Assembly (NCBI GenBank): GCA_021775555.1
Contig: JAJFHP010000027.1
Location: 1-53,921 of the forward strand
Reading direction: 5' to 3'
Length of the DNA: 53,921 nucleotides
Origin: Hyphomicrobiales bacterium
Lineage (GTDB): Bacteria; Pseudomonadota; Alphaproteobacteria; Rhizobiales; Methyloligellaceae
The position numbers were made by a program, and so were the translations under genes. Below the pieces are notes generated by a model that saw only the letters and a program-made list of their open reading frames with translations, made no database searches and was not told where the DNA came from. Of the stretch, positions 5,885 to 13,938 are shown in pieces (position 1 is the first letter of the stretch; every line of letters starts with the position of its first letter).

Positions 5885-6418
5885 TCAAACGCCGTCTGCT
5901 TTCCAGTCTGAAACGGCCCCTTCAGCCAATGCCGAAAGCGGGCCGATTTCAATAATTTCCGCCTGCAAATCGAGCACAAATGGCAGCCTGCGCCCGGCTG
6001 TCCGCAGGGATATCCATGGCGCATTAACGCTTGGGCCACGAAAGCTTCGCGTGCGGCCCTTGTGAAAGGCGGCTGCACCCACATGCGCAATGTCCATTTC
6101 GTGCCGCCGGGTGCCGACCCCCCACGGTGTCAGCGTATCGATGATGACCTTGTCTCTGCCGCGCTCCAGATTGGTCACATAGATATTCGCAAAAACCATC
6201 ATCCCGGCAGCAAAAACCAACCCCAATCCGGCGACGAACATTCCGAATGCCAGCCGCTCACCGAAGGGCCGCAACACACCGCCGTCACCTGGAGAAAGAC
6301 CGAAACTCTGGAAGATGGACCAGCCACCATAGAGCGTTGCTGCGCATATCAGCATCGAGGCCCACACCACGCAGCGCACCTTGATAACCTGGGCAGAGTT
6401 CGTGAACAGGGTTTGCAT
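5885..6418 (-). CDS. two-helix membrane protein with cytoplasmic C-terminal domain
   Basis: A 177-residue protein starting at the ATG at 6418 (MQTLFTNSAQVIKV). Helices at about 17-37 and 57-82, then a 95-residue soluble part ('DKVIIDTLTPWGVGTRRHEMDIAHVGAAAFHKG... FVLDLQAEIIEIGPL') of beta-rich character that resembles small PH-like membrane proteins but is not assignable. The frame is open upstream to a TTG at 6496, but that stretch is the terminator of the preceding gene, so I reject the longer form. No clear Shine-Dalgarno is seen at 6418. Confidence 0.6.
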   Translation of the reverse strand: MQTLFTNSAQVIKVRCVVWASMLICAATLYGGWSIFQSFGLSPGDGGVLRPFGERLAFGMFVAGLGLVFAAGMMVFANIYVTNLERGRDKVIIDTLTPWGVGTRRHEMDIAHVGAAAFHKGRTRSFRGPSVNAPWISLRTAGRRLPFVLDLQAEIIEIGPLSALAEGAVSDWKADGV

Positions 6419-6467
6419 GAAAGAAACTATGGCGCGGTATGGAGAAAGGGGAAAGGGTCTGGCCACA

Positions 6468-6512
6468 AAAAACGGCCGCCTCGTTTCCTCGATCAAGAAA
6501 CAAGACGGCCGA
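6468..6512 (-). terminator. intrinsic terminator after the TPR protein gene
   Basis: On the minus strand a 15-bp stem (6498-6512 with 6474-6488, two G-U pairs), a 9-base loop and then six T (6468-6473). It lies 45 bases past the stop of the TPR gene and is a classical Rho-independent terminator. Confidence 0.9.
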
Positions 6513-6556
6513 TGACACTTGAGGCCTCTCAGCCTCTGGAATTTTATGTATTCCGC

Positions 6557-7195
6557 CTACCAGGTGGCGGTGTCGGTTCCGGCGATCACTGCGGCCAGCT
6601 CGACATATTCCTTGCAACCCTTGCCGCAACGCTTGCCGATCTGCTCAAGCTCAAGCCTGGCGAGGTCAAGACGGCCCGCCTTTACATAACCCTCACCGAG
6701 ATATTCACGCGCCAGAACAAAATCCGGGTTGATGGCGAGCGCGGTTTTGTAATAGCCGATCGCCGTCTTCAGATCGCCATTCTTGCGGTAGCTGTAGCCC
6801 AGCATGTTCAGCACGTTCGGGTCACTCTGGTCCGCCGTCTTCAGGATCGCGATGGCTTTCTCATAGGCGCCTGTCCTGGCCAGCAAATTACCTTCGGCAT
6901 AGCGCCTGTCATTCAGGTTGAGCTCGGACTGGTTTTTCTTTTTCTTGCATTGGTTGCTACTGGATTTCCACCAGCATTTGCTCAGTTCCAGGCAGGAAGA
7001 TTGTGTCGTTTTTGTTGAGCAGGATGGCCCAGAGGCCGGAGCGGGGGCCGGTGTCGAAGGTGCCGGGCTGCTTCCTCCTCCTCCTCCGCCCATTGCTTGG
7101 GCTGGAGCCGGTTGCATGAACAGTGCAGCGCCCATAAAAGTCGCTGTCAGCAATTTTCCGGCCAGACGTGAAAACGGTTGGGGAGTCGCGTACAT
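6557..7195 (-). CDS. exported tetratricopeptide-repeat protein
   Basis: A 212-residue protein with an N-terminal signal (to about AQA-MG, residue 34), a Gly/Ser/Pro/Ala-rich linker, a small Cys cluster 'CSTKTTQSSCLELSKCWWKSSSNQC' and then three TPR units: 'AEGNLLARTGAYEKAIAILKTADQSDPN', 'LNMLGYSYRKNGDLKTAIGYYKTALAINPD' and 'AREYLGEGYVKAGRLDLARLELEQI'. TPRs bind partner proteins; this is probably a periplasmic scaffold. I take ATG 7195 (AAAGG eight bases upstream) over the upstream in-frame codon. It is divergent from the ECF sigma gene and could be part of the same regulon. Confidence 0.8.
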   Translation of the reverse strand: MYATPQPFSRLAGKLLTATFMGAALFMQPAPAQAMGGGGGGSSPAPSTPAPAPASGPSCSTKTTQSSCLELSKCWWKSSSNQCKKKKNQSELNLNDRRYAEGNLLARTGAYEKAIAILKTADQSDPNVLNMLGYSYRKNGDLKTAIGYYKTALAINPDFVLAREYLGEGYVKAGRLDLARLELEQIGKRCGKGCKEYVELAAVIAGTDTATW

Positions 7196-7231
7196 ATCCA
7201 GTACCTTTCGTTTCGTTGCTAGACGCATTCA

Positions 7232-7255
7232 GGAAATTCGGTCCTCGACGGCGTT
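7232..7255 (+). promoter_or_regulatory. candidate ECF-type autoregulated promoter
   Basis: GGAAA (7232-7236) and CGTT (7252-7255) are separated by 15 bases, in the order and spacing of ECF -35/-10 elements, 56 bases upstream of the sigma gene. ECF genes are commonly autoregulated. The assignment rests on this short match only. Confidence 0.3.
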
Positions 7256-7310
7256 TGGTATTGGGTAAACACCATAGCTGCAGATTTATTCGTAATTAAG
7301 ACAAAAAAAG

Positions 7311-7844
7311 ATGAGCGATGACGTCAAAGACATAGTAAGCGCCGGCCTGGCCGAGCATTTAGCGCGTCTTTGGCGTTATGGCCTGGTGCTGTCGGGCAAC
7401 CGCGATACTGCGGAAGACCTGGTGCAGGCCACATGTGTACGCGCACTGGAGCGCGCCCACCAGTTCCAGCCCGGCACCAAGCTCGACCGGTGGCTCTACA
7501 CGATCCTTAATTCGATATGGAAAAATGAACTCCGCTCGCAAAAAATCCGCCAGGGGGCGGGTTTTGTCGATGCAGAAGAGGTGCTGAAGACCGACGGCGC
7601 GAAAAAGGTGGAAACGAATATTCTGGCGCGTCAGGTGTTAGAGGAAGTGCAATCACTCCCAGAGGTGCAGCGCGTGACAATTTTTTTGGTTTATGCGGAG
7701 GGGCTCACTTACAAGGAGGCGGCCGAGGCGCTGGATGTGCCAATTGGCACAATCATGAGCCGGCTGGCTTCCGGACGGGCAAAACTCGGGCAGCTCAATC
7801 AGGAAGGCTCGAAAGGCAGACGGGAAACGGGTAAACGCGGATGA
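7311..7844 (+). CDS. ECF-family RNA polymerase sigma factor
   Basis: A 177-residue sigma factor. Region 2 covers about 16-75 ('LARLWRYGLVLSGNRDTAEDLVQATCVRALERAHQFQPGTKLDRWLYTIL'), and region 4 about 110-165 ('LPEVQRVTIFLVYAEGLTYKEAAEALDVPIGTIMSRLASGRAKL') with the helix-turn-helix that reads the -35 element. Regions 1 and 3 are missing, as in the ECF group. The stop overlaps the start of the next gene (ATGA), a membrane-bound anti-sigma factor, so the two are translationally coupled. The inducing signal is not apparent. Confidence 0.93.
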   Translation: MSDDVKDIVSAGLAEHLARLWRYGLVLSGNRDTAEDLVQATCVRALERAHQFQPGTKLDRWLYTILNSIWKNELRSQKIRQGAGFVDAEEVLKTDGAKKVETNILARQVLEEVQSLPEVQRVTIFLVYAEGLTYKEAAEALDVPIGTIMSRLASGRAKLGQLNQEGSKGRRETGKRG

Positions 7845-8719
7845 TCAACTGGCGCGATCATGGACCGGTAACGGATGAGGACCTCGTCGCCTATCTTGAT
7901 GGGCAACTTGAGGGTGATTTGTCCGAATATGTGGAGCGCGAGGTCAAAATGGACCGCGGGCTCGATGCCCGGCTGGAGATGTTGAGCCAGGGTATGCGCC
8001 CGTTCGACGAGGCCTACGATATGCTTCTCTACGAGGCGCCGAAAAAGCGCCTGAAGCAGATTCTCCAGCTCGCCATAGAACCCCCACCCCCGCCTGTGGA
8101 GGAGACCGAACCTGAACCTGAACCTGTTATCGAACCGATTGTGTCTCAGGTGGAGGAGGCGAGCCGGGAGCCGTGGGGCGGCTGGCGCAAGCTTGCCGCT
8201 GCATTTGCGTTTTTTGCTGTGTTTGCGGCCGGTCTCATTACCAGCAGGTTTGTCGATATGCCCGGAGATCCACCTCGGGTCACTCTGGCGCCTGCGGCGC
8301 GAGGCTGGCGGGCAGCCGTCGCGGAATACCAAGCGTTGTTTGTGAAGGAAACACTGGTGAATGCCAGTCTTGACGGACAGGCACAGTCAGCGAATTTACG
8401 CACAGCCCTCTCCCATATTGGCCTGGATTTGAGCTTCGACAAGGTGAGCGTTGATCCGCTGGATTTCAAACGCGTGGAAGTGCTTAATTTCAAAGGAAAA
8501 CCACTGGTACAGATGGCCTATCTCATGCATGGAGATACACCAGTATCCTTCTGCATCATCAAGAGTGGCAAGCCGGCGCATGGCATGAAGTCTGAACGGC
8601 GCGAAGGCCTCAACATTGTCCATTGGCGCAGCAAGGACCATGGCTACATGATCATTGGTGACATGCCTGATAAAGAGCTGGGCGTGATCGCGCACAAGCT
8701 GAAACAGAAGATGTCCTGA
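7841..8719 (+). CDS. transmembrane anti-sigma factor
   Basis: A 292-residue protein. Residues 1-75 form a cytoplasmic helical domain of the anti-sigma type ('VTDEDLVAYLDGQLEGDLSEYVEREVKMDRGLDARLEML'), then a Pro/Glu linker (81-100), one membrane helix at about 117-136, and a 150-residue periplasmic sensor domain. No zinc-binding HxxxCxxC motif is seen, so it belongs to the non-ZAS type. It should hold the ECF factor inactive at the membrane. The overlapping start with the sigma gene guarantees matched synthesis. The sensor domain is not recognisable, with a single Cys near residue 246. Confidence 0.88.
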   Translation: MINWRDHGPVTDEDLVAYLDGQLEGDLSEYVEREVKMDRGLDARLEMLSQGMRPFDEAYDMLLYEAPKKRLKQILQLAIEPPPPPVEETEPEPEPVIEPIVSQVEEASREPWGGWRKLAAAFAFFAVFAAGLITSRFVDMPGDPPRVTLAPAARGWRAAVAEYQALFVKETLVNASLDGQAQSANLRTALSHIGLDLSFDKVSVDPLDFKRVEVLNFKGKPLVQMAYLMHGDTPVSFCIIKSGKPAHGMKSERREGLNIVHWRSKDHGYMIIGDMPDKELGVIAHKLKQKMS

Positions 8720-8737
8720 ACCAGGGCGAAGCTCTGA

Positions 8738-9220
8738 TTATTTCGCAGCGTGCGTCCCGGTCACCGGGTTCAATTCACCGTTGATAACATAGCGAAGGAT
8801 GGCAACAATCTGCTCAGGGGTTTCGGCGACGGCCTGTGCTGCGCCATCCACTTCTTTAAGTGCATGGGCATGATCAGGGCCGTGCATGACGATCAGGGGC
8901 TTGCCAAGCGCCGATGCGTAGCCCGCATCGAAGGCCGCGTTCCACTGTTTGTACTGATCGCCAAAGCGCACGATCACCACGTCGGCCTTTTCGATCAGCG
9001 TGCGGGTGCGGATGGCGTTCATGTTGGCGCCCTTGCGGTCTTTCCAGAAGGTATTTTCTTCCTCACCCAGGATCGCTACTCCGCAATCATCGGAAAATCC
9101 GTGATTGGTCACGGGTGCTGAAAATTCTACCGCCAGCCCGGCGGCCCTGGTGCCAGCCCCAATCTGCTCTCGCCAGTCAGTGTGAATTTCACCTGAAAGG
9201 TATACCTGCCAGTTTGTCAT
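8738..9220 (-). CDS. ytoQ: YtoQ family protein
   Basis: A 160-residue soluble protein with the YtoQ hallmarks: 'WQVYLSGEIHTDWREQI' at the N-terminus, 'SAPVTNHGFSDDCG', 'KADVVIVRFGDQYKQWNAAFDAGYASALGKPLIVMH' and 'HALKEVDGAAQAVAETPEQIVAILRYV'. The fold resembles nucleoside 2-deoxyribosyltransferases, but the biochemical role of the family is not established to my knowledge. I take ATG 9220, which has AGGAG at eight bases; an upstream in-frame start adds only eight residues without a site. Convergent with the anti-sigma gene, 18 bases apart. Confidence 0.88.
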   Translation of the reverse strand: MTNWQVYLSGEIHTDWREQIGAGTRAAGLAVEFSAPVTNHGFSDDCGVAILGEEENTFWKDRKGANMNAIRTRTLIEKADVVIVRFGDQYKQWNAAFDAGYASALGKPLIVMHGPDHAHALKEVDGAAQAVAETPEQIVAILRYVINGELNPVTGTHAAK

Positions 9221-9377
9221 CGCGTGCACTCCTGTCATCACCATTCGCGGCCCTAATCTTAACTGCGAGCCTATACGGGAATGAGAGCACGCGGTCGAGA
9301 GGTGAGCGTTGACTTGTTGGCACTAGAGCTGTGTGCATAAGTATCTGACAGAATGAAACAGGGGGAAGCTAGGGCAG

Positions 9378-10148
9378 ATGGACGCTGTTAGTTTCGCTGC
9401 TCTGGCGGCGGTCGCTTTTTTTGCCGCCACGGTTCAGGCGGCCACAGGGTTTGGCTTTGCCATCATGGCAGTGCCATTTTTCCTGCTGATCATGGGGTCG
9501 CTTTCCGCCATTCAGGTGACTGCGGTCATCAATTTCGTGATCTCTATGGTGTTGATGCAGCGCCTCCTCAAGGGCGCGCCGCGACGGCTCCTTCTTCACC
9601 TGATTGTTGGCAGCATGGTCGGGTTTCCCATCGGGTTAATGGCTTATAAAGCTGCGGACCTGAACTCCATGAAATTGGTCGTCGGGGCGCTTATTACCCT
9701 GTTTGCGGTCATTTTGCTGATTCGCGAATGGCAAATGAGGCGTACTGATTCGCTTCCGCAGATCACAAATGAGGGGGAATTCGTCGCCAGACCGGTGCCT
9801 GAACTTGCCGTCGGCGTGGTGTCAGGAGCAATGTCGGTGGCGCTCGCGATGCCGGGTCCCGTGGTCGTGCTGTATCTGCTGGCGCGCCATGCGGGCAAGC
9901 AGGTGAGCCGGGCCGCGACGTTGTTGCTGTTTGGTTTTTCCTATGGCGCCGTATCGCTGGTGCATACGCTGTGGGGCGGCATGAGTGGGGGAAGCTGGCT
10001 GCTGGCGGCAAAGCTCGCACCTTTCGTCGTGGCGGGCGCAATCCTGGGCCACTATGCTACCCGCTATCTGAGCGAAAAATATTTCCGGACAGTCATTTTG
10101 ACGATCCTCATCGCTTCGGGTTTCTATGGTGTGTGGACCGCGCTGTAA
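9378..10148 (+). CDS. TSUP family (TauE/SafE) membrane transporter
   Basis: A 256-residue membrane protein with about eight helices. The N-terminal 'AATVQAATGFGFAIMAVPFFLLIMG' and the C-terminal half 'VGVVSGAMSVALAMPGPVVVLYLLAR' show the two-fold repeated TSUP pattern. The family exports sulfite, sulfoacetate and related organosulfur compounds; the substrate here is not predictable and no sulfur gene adjoins it. Single gene with its own ribosome site (AGGGCAG). Confidence 0.88.
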   Translation: MDAVSFAALAAVAFFAATVQAATGFGFAIMAVPFFLLIMGSLSAIQVTAVINFVISMVLMQRLLKGAPRRLLLHLIVGSMVGFPIGLMAYKAADLNSMKLVVGALITLFAVILLIREWQMRRTDSLPQITNEGEFVARPVPELAVGVVSGAMSVALAMPGPVVVLYLLARHAGKQVSRAATLLLFGFSYGAVSLVHTLWGGMSGGSWLLAAKLAPFVVAGAILGHYATRYLSEKYFRTVILTILIASGFYGVWTAL

Positions 10149-10327
10149 GGTTGCGTCCGCAGATTTCCCTCTGAAACTTTTTCTCCACCCTATGTCCTAC
10201 GCCCTTGGTCTGACAGACTATCTGCGTAGGCCAATTTACGCATTGATTACAAAGGCTAAGAGCGTAGTGTCCGGCATGGTTTACAGGGCTGTGCACGGCC
10301 CTGAAAACAGCAAACCTGGAGGAAAAA

Positions 10328-10414
10328 ATGTCAACATTCATTAAAAAGAATACCTGGGTCATTCCAGCAGTCGGATTTGCTCTCCTGATCGCCGCAGGGA
10401 TTTATTTTTCCTAG
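10328..10414 (+). CDS. 28-residue single-pass membrane peptide
   Basis: A 28-codon frame (begins MSTFIKKNTWVIP) with a perfect Shine-Dalgarno GGAGG five bases before the ATG, two Lys at 6-7, and one helix to the C-terminus (GFALLIAAGIYFS). A classical terminator follows 27 bases after the stop, so this is a self-contained transcription unit. No family is recognised. A hairpin CAGGGC/GCCCTG lies just upstream (10287-10306) and might influence translation. Confidence 0.65.
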   Translation: MSTFIKKNTWVIPAVGFALLIAAGIYFS

Positions 10415-10440
10415 ACGAGAAGCATAGGCCGGAACAGATG

Positions 10441-10464
10441 AGGGAGGCTCCGGCCTCCCTTTTT
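10441..10464 (+). terminator. intrinsic terminator after the 28-residue gene
   Basis: AGGGAGGC, loop TCCG, GCCTCCCT, then a T run. The overlapping pair AGGCCGGA/TCCGGCCT (10426-10433 with 10449-10456) offers an alternative, mutually exclusive fold. Confidence 0.9.
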
Positions 10465-10568
10465 CTATTGCAATGGTGAGTAAGATTTTACGCGGGAAAG
10501 AAACAGTCCGGCCTTGCGGTGCGCCAAGTGACACGCTCACAAAAGCCGGACCGTCATTAGAATTACAA

Positions 10569-10742
10569 CTAGAGACCCTTGGCCACGTTTCCAACGAGCA
10601 ACACGATATATGCCAGCACGGCAACCCAGAATTCATTGCCGCTGACGACTGGAATAGATAGAAATTTGGCGCTGAGAACGGCAAGTACTGCCAAGATCAG
10701 CGAGACGAGAAAGATCGGCATAGTCGGTGCACTGAGGTTCAT
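10569..10742 (-). CDS. 57-residue two-helix membrane protein, copy 1
   Basis: A 57-codon frame from ATG 10742 with GGAGGGG immediately upstream. Two helices at about 9-27 and 36-53. The sequence pattern L(S/T)xPTxxIF..SxIL.VxAV...FWxAxxA..VLxxG...KG is shared with the 61-residue protein at 11460-11645, so the two are paralogues flanking the SRPBCC gene. Function unknown. Confidence 0.65.
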   Translation of the reverse strand: MNLSAPTMPIFLVSLILAVLAVLSAKFLSIPVVSGNEFWVAVLAYIVLLVGNVAKGL

Positions 10743-10824
10743 TGTCCCCTCCATTTTATTGACGTGGATGAGTCTAGTCGTATTTTCTGTTAGTAGAAAG
10801 TCGTAGGCAAAAAGGATGGGGATA

Positions 10825-11361
10825 ATGCACCCACTGAAAAGACTGGTTCTAGGCGTTGTGCTTATGGCCGTTTTGCTTGTTGCAGTGGCGTTCGCGCTAC
10901 CTCAGCAGATCAACGTGGCGCGGTCCAAGGTTATCAACGCGCCCGAGTCGGACGTTTATCCATATGTGAACTCCCTCAGGCGCTTCAACGAATGGTCGCC
11001 CTGGGCGAGCCGTGACCCTGAAACGAAATATACATTCTCCGGGCCGGAAGAGGGCAAGGGAGCGCATATGGAGTGGAACAGCACTCACCCGGACGTCGGG
11101 TGGGGGATTCAGGAGATCGTGGAGAACGAGGAAAACAGTTTTGTAAGGGTGAGACTCGATTTCGGCGAAATGGGCAAGGCCAATGCAACTTACCAGCTCA
11201 AGCCATCAGGCGCCGGAACGCGCGTGGTTTGGCTGTTTGAAACGGATGTTGGTAACAATCCGATACGGCGCTGGATGGGCCTGATGTTCGATCGCTGGAT
11301 TGGCGCGGACTATGAAGAAGGCCTTGAAAAGCTCAAAAAGGTTGTCGAGGCCAGCCGTTAA
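10825..11361 (+). CDS. SRPBCC family protein with N-terminal membrane anchor
   Basis: A 178-residue protein with an N-terminal helix (about 5-26) and a START/SRPBCC (polyketide cyclase-like) domain at about 30-175, including 'VINAPESDVYPYVNSLRRFNEWSPWA' and a C-terminal helix 'GADYEEGLEKLKKVVEA'. The fold has a deep hydrophobic pocket and binds lipids or aromatic ligands. A homologue lies at 16307-16846 with the same 'WSPWA' signature. I choose ATG 10825 because the ribosome site is better placed than for the ATG nine bases earlier. Confidence 0.85.
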   Translation: MHPLKRLVLGVVLMAVLLVAVAFALPQQINVARSKVINAPESDVYPYVNSLRRFNEWSPWASRDPETKYTFSGPEEGKGAHMEWNSTHPDVGWGIQEIVENEENSFVRVRLDFGEMGKANATYQLKPSGAGTRVVWLFETDVGNNPIRRWMGLMFDRWIGADYEEGLEKLKKVVEASR

Positions 11362-11459
11362 ATTATGCGGTCAAACGCACATACGCACCCGGGACTGAAA
11401 TACAATCCCGAACCGGGCAAGGCTCGCCGTAAATGCGTTTCGTGCTTCCGCAGTGAGTC

Positions 11460-11645
11460 CTAGACGCCCTTCATGCAGACACCAGCCATCAACACTCCCC
11501 ACGCCGCGGCAGCAATCCAGAAGGCGAGGTTCATTGAAATAGCGGCAACGTCAAACACATTGACGAAATAAAGGACCAACGCGATGACTCCCAAGATGAC
11601 GGAAATGTTGAAGATCATCTTGGTTGGTGGAGTAAGTCTGGCCAT
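11460..11645 (-). CDS. 61-residue two-helix membrane protein, copy 2
   Basis: A 61-codon frame from ATG 11645 with GGAG six bases upstream. Helices at about 10-29 and 38-57 with the same pattern as the protein at 10569-10742. A single Cys stands near the end (VCMKGV). Function unknown. Confidence 0.65.
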   Translation of the reverse strand: MARLTPPTKMIFNISVILGVIALVLYFVNVFDVAAISMNLAFWIAAAAWGVLMAGVCMKGV

Positions 11646-11741
11646 CTTTCGCTCCTGATTATGATTCGCAATATGAAAGCCTAGCACGCAATAGACTTCC
11701 GTCTAATGTGAAATGATTTGGCGACAAGGGTGTGTTTGACG

Positions 11742-12620
11742 ATGACTCAAGGTCCGGTGATAGAGCGCTATTTCGTATGCATTGGCGCGCAGAAGGCCGG
11801 CACCACCTGGTTGGCACGTGTGCTGTCGCACCATGATGAGGTGTTCGTCACCCCGGTCAAGGAAATCCACTATTTCGACCATATCGCGGGACTGACGCAG
11901 CATCTAAGCCCGCGCAAGCGGCGCTCGCGCTATCGCAAATATCATCAGCGTATGTGGACCCAGTGGAGCAGGTGGCGAGAGCACCGGGCGCAGAACGCAT
12001 GGTATCGCACATATATGGGCGAGACACTCGACGATGCCTGGTACGCGTCCTTGTTCACCCAGCGCGGCGGCAAGAAGATCGCCGGTGAAGCCACGCCTGA
12101 ATATGCTCTTATCGGCGAAGCTGGTTTATGGCACCTCAAAAGCTTGGCGCCGGGCGCGCGCATTATTTTCATCATGCGCAATCCCATCACGCGCGCCTGG
12201 TCGCAGCTGCTGCATCAGTGCCGCGTACGCAAGCTCGATGAGAACGCATTAAGCGTTTCGGACTTCCTTGCCATTACGGAGGAGGAACGCTTCGAAGCAC
12301 TTGCGGACTATCTGCGCGTCCTTGATGATCTTGAGGTGGTTTTTGAGCCTGAGCAGATTTTGATCGAATTTTATGAAGACATTCATGCCGACCGTGCAGT
12401 GGCGCTGAAGCGCATTTGCAATTTTCTCAATGTCAGCTTCGATGCGGACCATCACGAGGGGCTGGACAAACGCTACAATCCTTCGCAGACGACGCGTATG
12501 CCGGAAGATTTGCGCAAGAGCCTGAGTATCAAATACCGGGCCATGGTGCGCGAGGTTGAGGACCGCATGGGCCGTGTACCAGTCTCCTGGAAACGCGATT
12601 TTAATCTGCCATCGGGATGA
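11742..12620 (+). CDS. sulfotransferase family protein
   Basis: A 292-residue PAPS-dependent sulfotransferase. The 5'-phosphosulfate loop is GAQKAGTTWL (about 15-24) and the 3'-phosphate site 'FIMRNPITRAWSQ' at about 142-154. Further family marks are 'VTPVKEIHYFD' and 'EATPEYAL'. Bacterial members of this branch sulfate carbohydrates or lipids; the acceptor cannot be inferred. An in-frame TTG at 11718 would add eight residues, but the family normally begins near this ATG. The PH-domain gene follows after 17 bases on the same strand. Confidence 0.85.
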   Translation: MTQGPVIERYFVCIGAQKAGTTWLARVLSHHDEVFVTPVKEIHYFDHIAGLTQHLSPRKRRSRYRKYHQRMWTQWSRWREHRAQNAWYRTYMGETLDDAWYASLFTQRGGKKIAGEATPEYALIGEAGLWHLKSLAPGARIIFIMRNPITRAWSQLLHQCRVRKLDENALSVSDFLAITEEERFEALADYLRVLDDLEVVFEPEQILIEFYEDIHADRAVALKRICNFLNVSFDADHHEGLDKRYNPSQTTRMPEDLRKSLSIKYRAMVREVEDRMGRVPVSWKRDFNLPSG

Positions 12621-12637
12621 CCTAAGATACAGGCAGT

Positions 12638-13126
12638 ATGACACCGCAAAACACGACACAGGGGCTCGAGGATGCCGTGCGGTTTAAAGCGCACTGGACC
12701 CTCTTTCTGCCGGCACTCGTTGTCGCGCTTCTCTATGGCGGGTTGTGGTTGTTCCTGCTTGCTTCGGGCAAGGGAGATACTGCATTGGCGCGGTTGATGC
12801 TGCTGGTGCTTCTGCTGATTGTGCCGGTCCTGCTGGTGCGCGCCTATCTGCGTTATGCGTCGTTTGGCCTGCTTATTAGGCGTCAGGCAATACTATACCG
12901 GCGCGGCTGGCTGCGCCCGCGCTGGCGCCGCCTAAAACTGGAAAGCCTGTCCGGCGTGCGCCCGGTACTGAGCCCGCTGGGGCGTTTTTTTGGCGGCGGA
13001 GCACTTGTTCTCACGCAGATCGATCATCGTGAAATCCAGCTCTATGACATTGAGGGGCCTGATGAGGCCGCGCGGCAGATATCTCGGAGGCTGCGCATCG
13101 TGCAGGCGCGCCTCAAGCCTATTTAA
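12638..13126 (+). CDS. PH domain (bPH2/YdbS-like) membrane protein
   Basis: A 162-residue protein with two helices at about 22-44 and 52-70 and a bacterial PH domain (75-160) whose core 'LLIRRQAILYRRGWLRPRWRRLKLESLSGVRPVLSPLGRFFGGGALVLTQ' is characteristic. The C-terminus 'DEAARQISRRLRIVQARL' closes the domain with a helix. Function unknown. Its last codons overlap the end of the convergent gene at 13123 by four bases. Confidence 0.8.
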   Translation: MTPQNTTQGLEDAVRFKAHWTLFLPALVVALLYGGLWLFLLASGKGDTALARLMLLVLLLIVPVLLVRAYLRYASFGLLIRRQAILYRRGWLRPRWRRLKLESLSGVRPVLSPLGRFFGGGALVLTQIDHREIQLYDIEGPDEAARQISRRLRIVQARLKPI

Positions 13127-13689
13127 ACACGCCGTCCACCTCGCCGGGGGGCAACGGTAAGGCGTAAATGCCTCCACAGACCCAGTGTCAATGCGGTCAT
13201 TGCAGCGAAAATAAACGCCATCACACCAAGCACCCAGGTACGGTCATCCGTTCCCGCTATGCCGTAAGAAGTAACTCTTTCTGCTTTCCTCTTGGAGAGT
13301 GTCATGGCCAGTTTTGATTTCTGGCCTGCGGCTTCATCTTCAGACCCAGATCCCGGCAGTGCTGTATTTTTTTTCACAGCTGGAAACGTGGCCGGAAAAT
13401 CTTTACCCACCCTCTTGGCACCTGGCAACGGCATGGTGGAATTTGACGTTTCGAAGTCCGTGTCACCGTTTTCAGAAATCCGAATACCCAAAGTGCCCAT
13501 TGAAATCTTCACAGGGATGAATGCTTCGCTATGAGCAACCGTCAAGGGTTTGGCAAAAAATGCGGGTGCCGAGTGTGAGGCACGTGAATCCAGCATGGCC
13601 AGAGTAAACACGGTCAGGAACAGGGCAAGGCCAACAAGAAAGTCTCTGACGATAGTGCGCGCGCACCGGTTAGTTTGGGAGGGTTTCAT
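13123..13689 (-). CDS. membrane-anchored protein, function unknown
   Basis: A 188-residue protein with one N-terminal helix (about 14-33), a long polar Ser/Thr/Lys-rich middle and a second helix (about 150-171) before an Arg-rich tail (APRRGGRRV). The middle has no recognisable domain and may be disordered periplasmic linker. The start ATG is followed by a basic stretch as expected for a signal anchor. I do not recognise the family. Confidence 0.55.
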   Translation of the reverse strand: MKPSQTNRCARTIVRDFLVGLALFLTVFTLAMLDSRASHSAPAFFAKPLTVAHSEAFIPVKISMGTLGIRISENGDTDFETSNSTMPLPGAKRVGKDFPATFPAVKKNTALPGSGSEDEAAGQKSKLAMTLSKRKAERVTSYGIAGTDDRTWVLGVMAFIFAAMTALTLGLWRHLRLTVAPRRGGRRV

Positions 13690-13790
13690 TTCTCATTCCT
13701 CAATTGCAGACATTTGAAGAAAGACTCGCAGGCAATCATTCACCATGTCTTTACGGCGCAGTTATTACCTTAATGTGTCGGGCCAGCGTA

Positions 13791-13807
13791 ATTTGTGTGG
13801 CACAAAT
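13791..13807. promoter_or_regulatory. operator-like palindrome upstream of slyD
   Basis: ATTTGTG-TGG-CACAAAT, a perfect 7-bp inverted repeat with 3-base centre, in the intergenic space between the membrane protein gene and slyD. Its binding protein is unknown. Confidence 0.35.
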
Positions 13808-13938
13808 ATGGGAGTTTGGAGGGTCCATTCTGTTCAGGGGGTTGAACTGCGTTTCCCGAAGTCACATAAGCAGGGTCAGGTATAGGGTTTAATCGCCACT
13901 TCGGAGTGCGGTAAGCTTATTAATTCAGGAGATTATTT

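Noticed and set aside
6419-6496. 26-residue N-terminal extension of the membrane protein at 5885-6418
   Set aside because: It would be encoded by the intrinsic terminator of the preceding gene.
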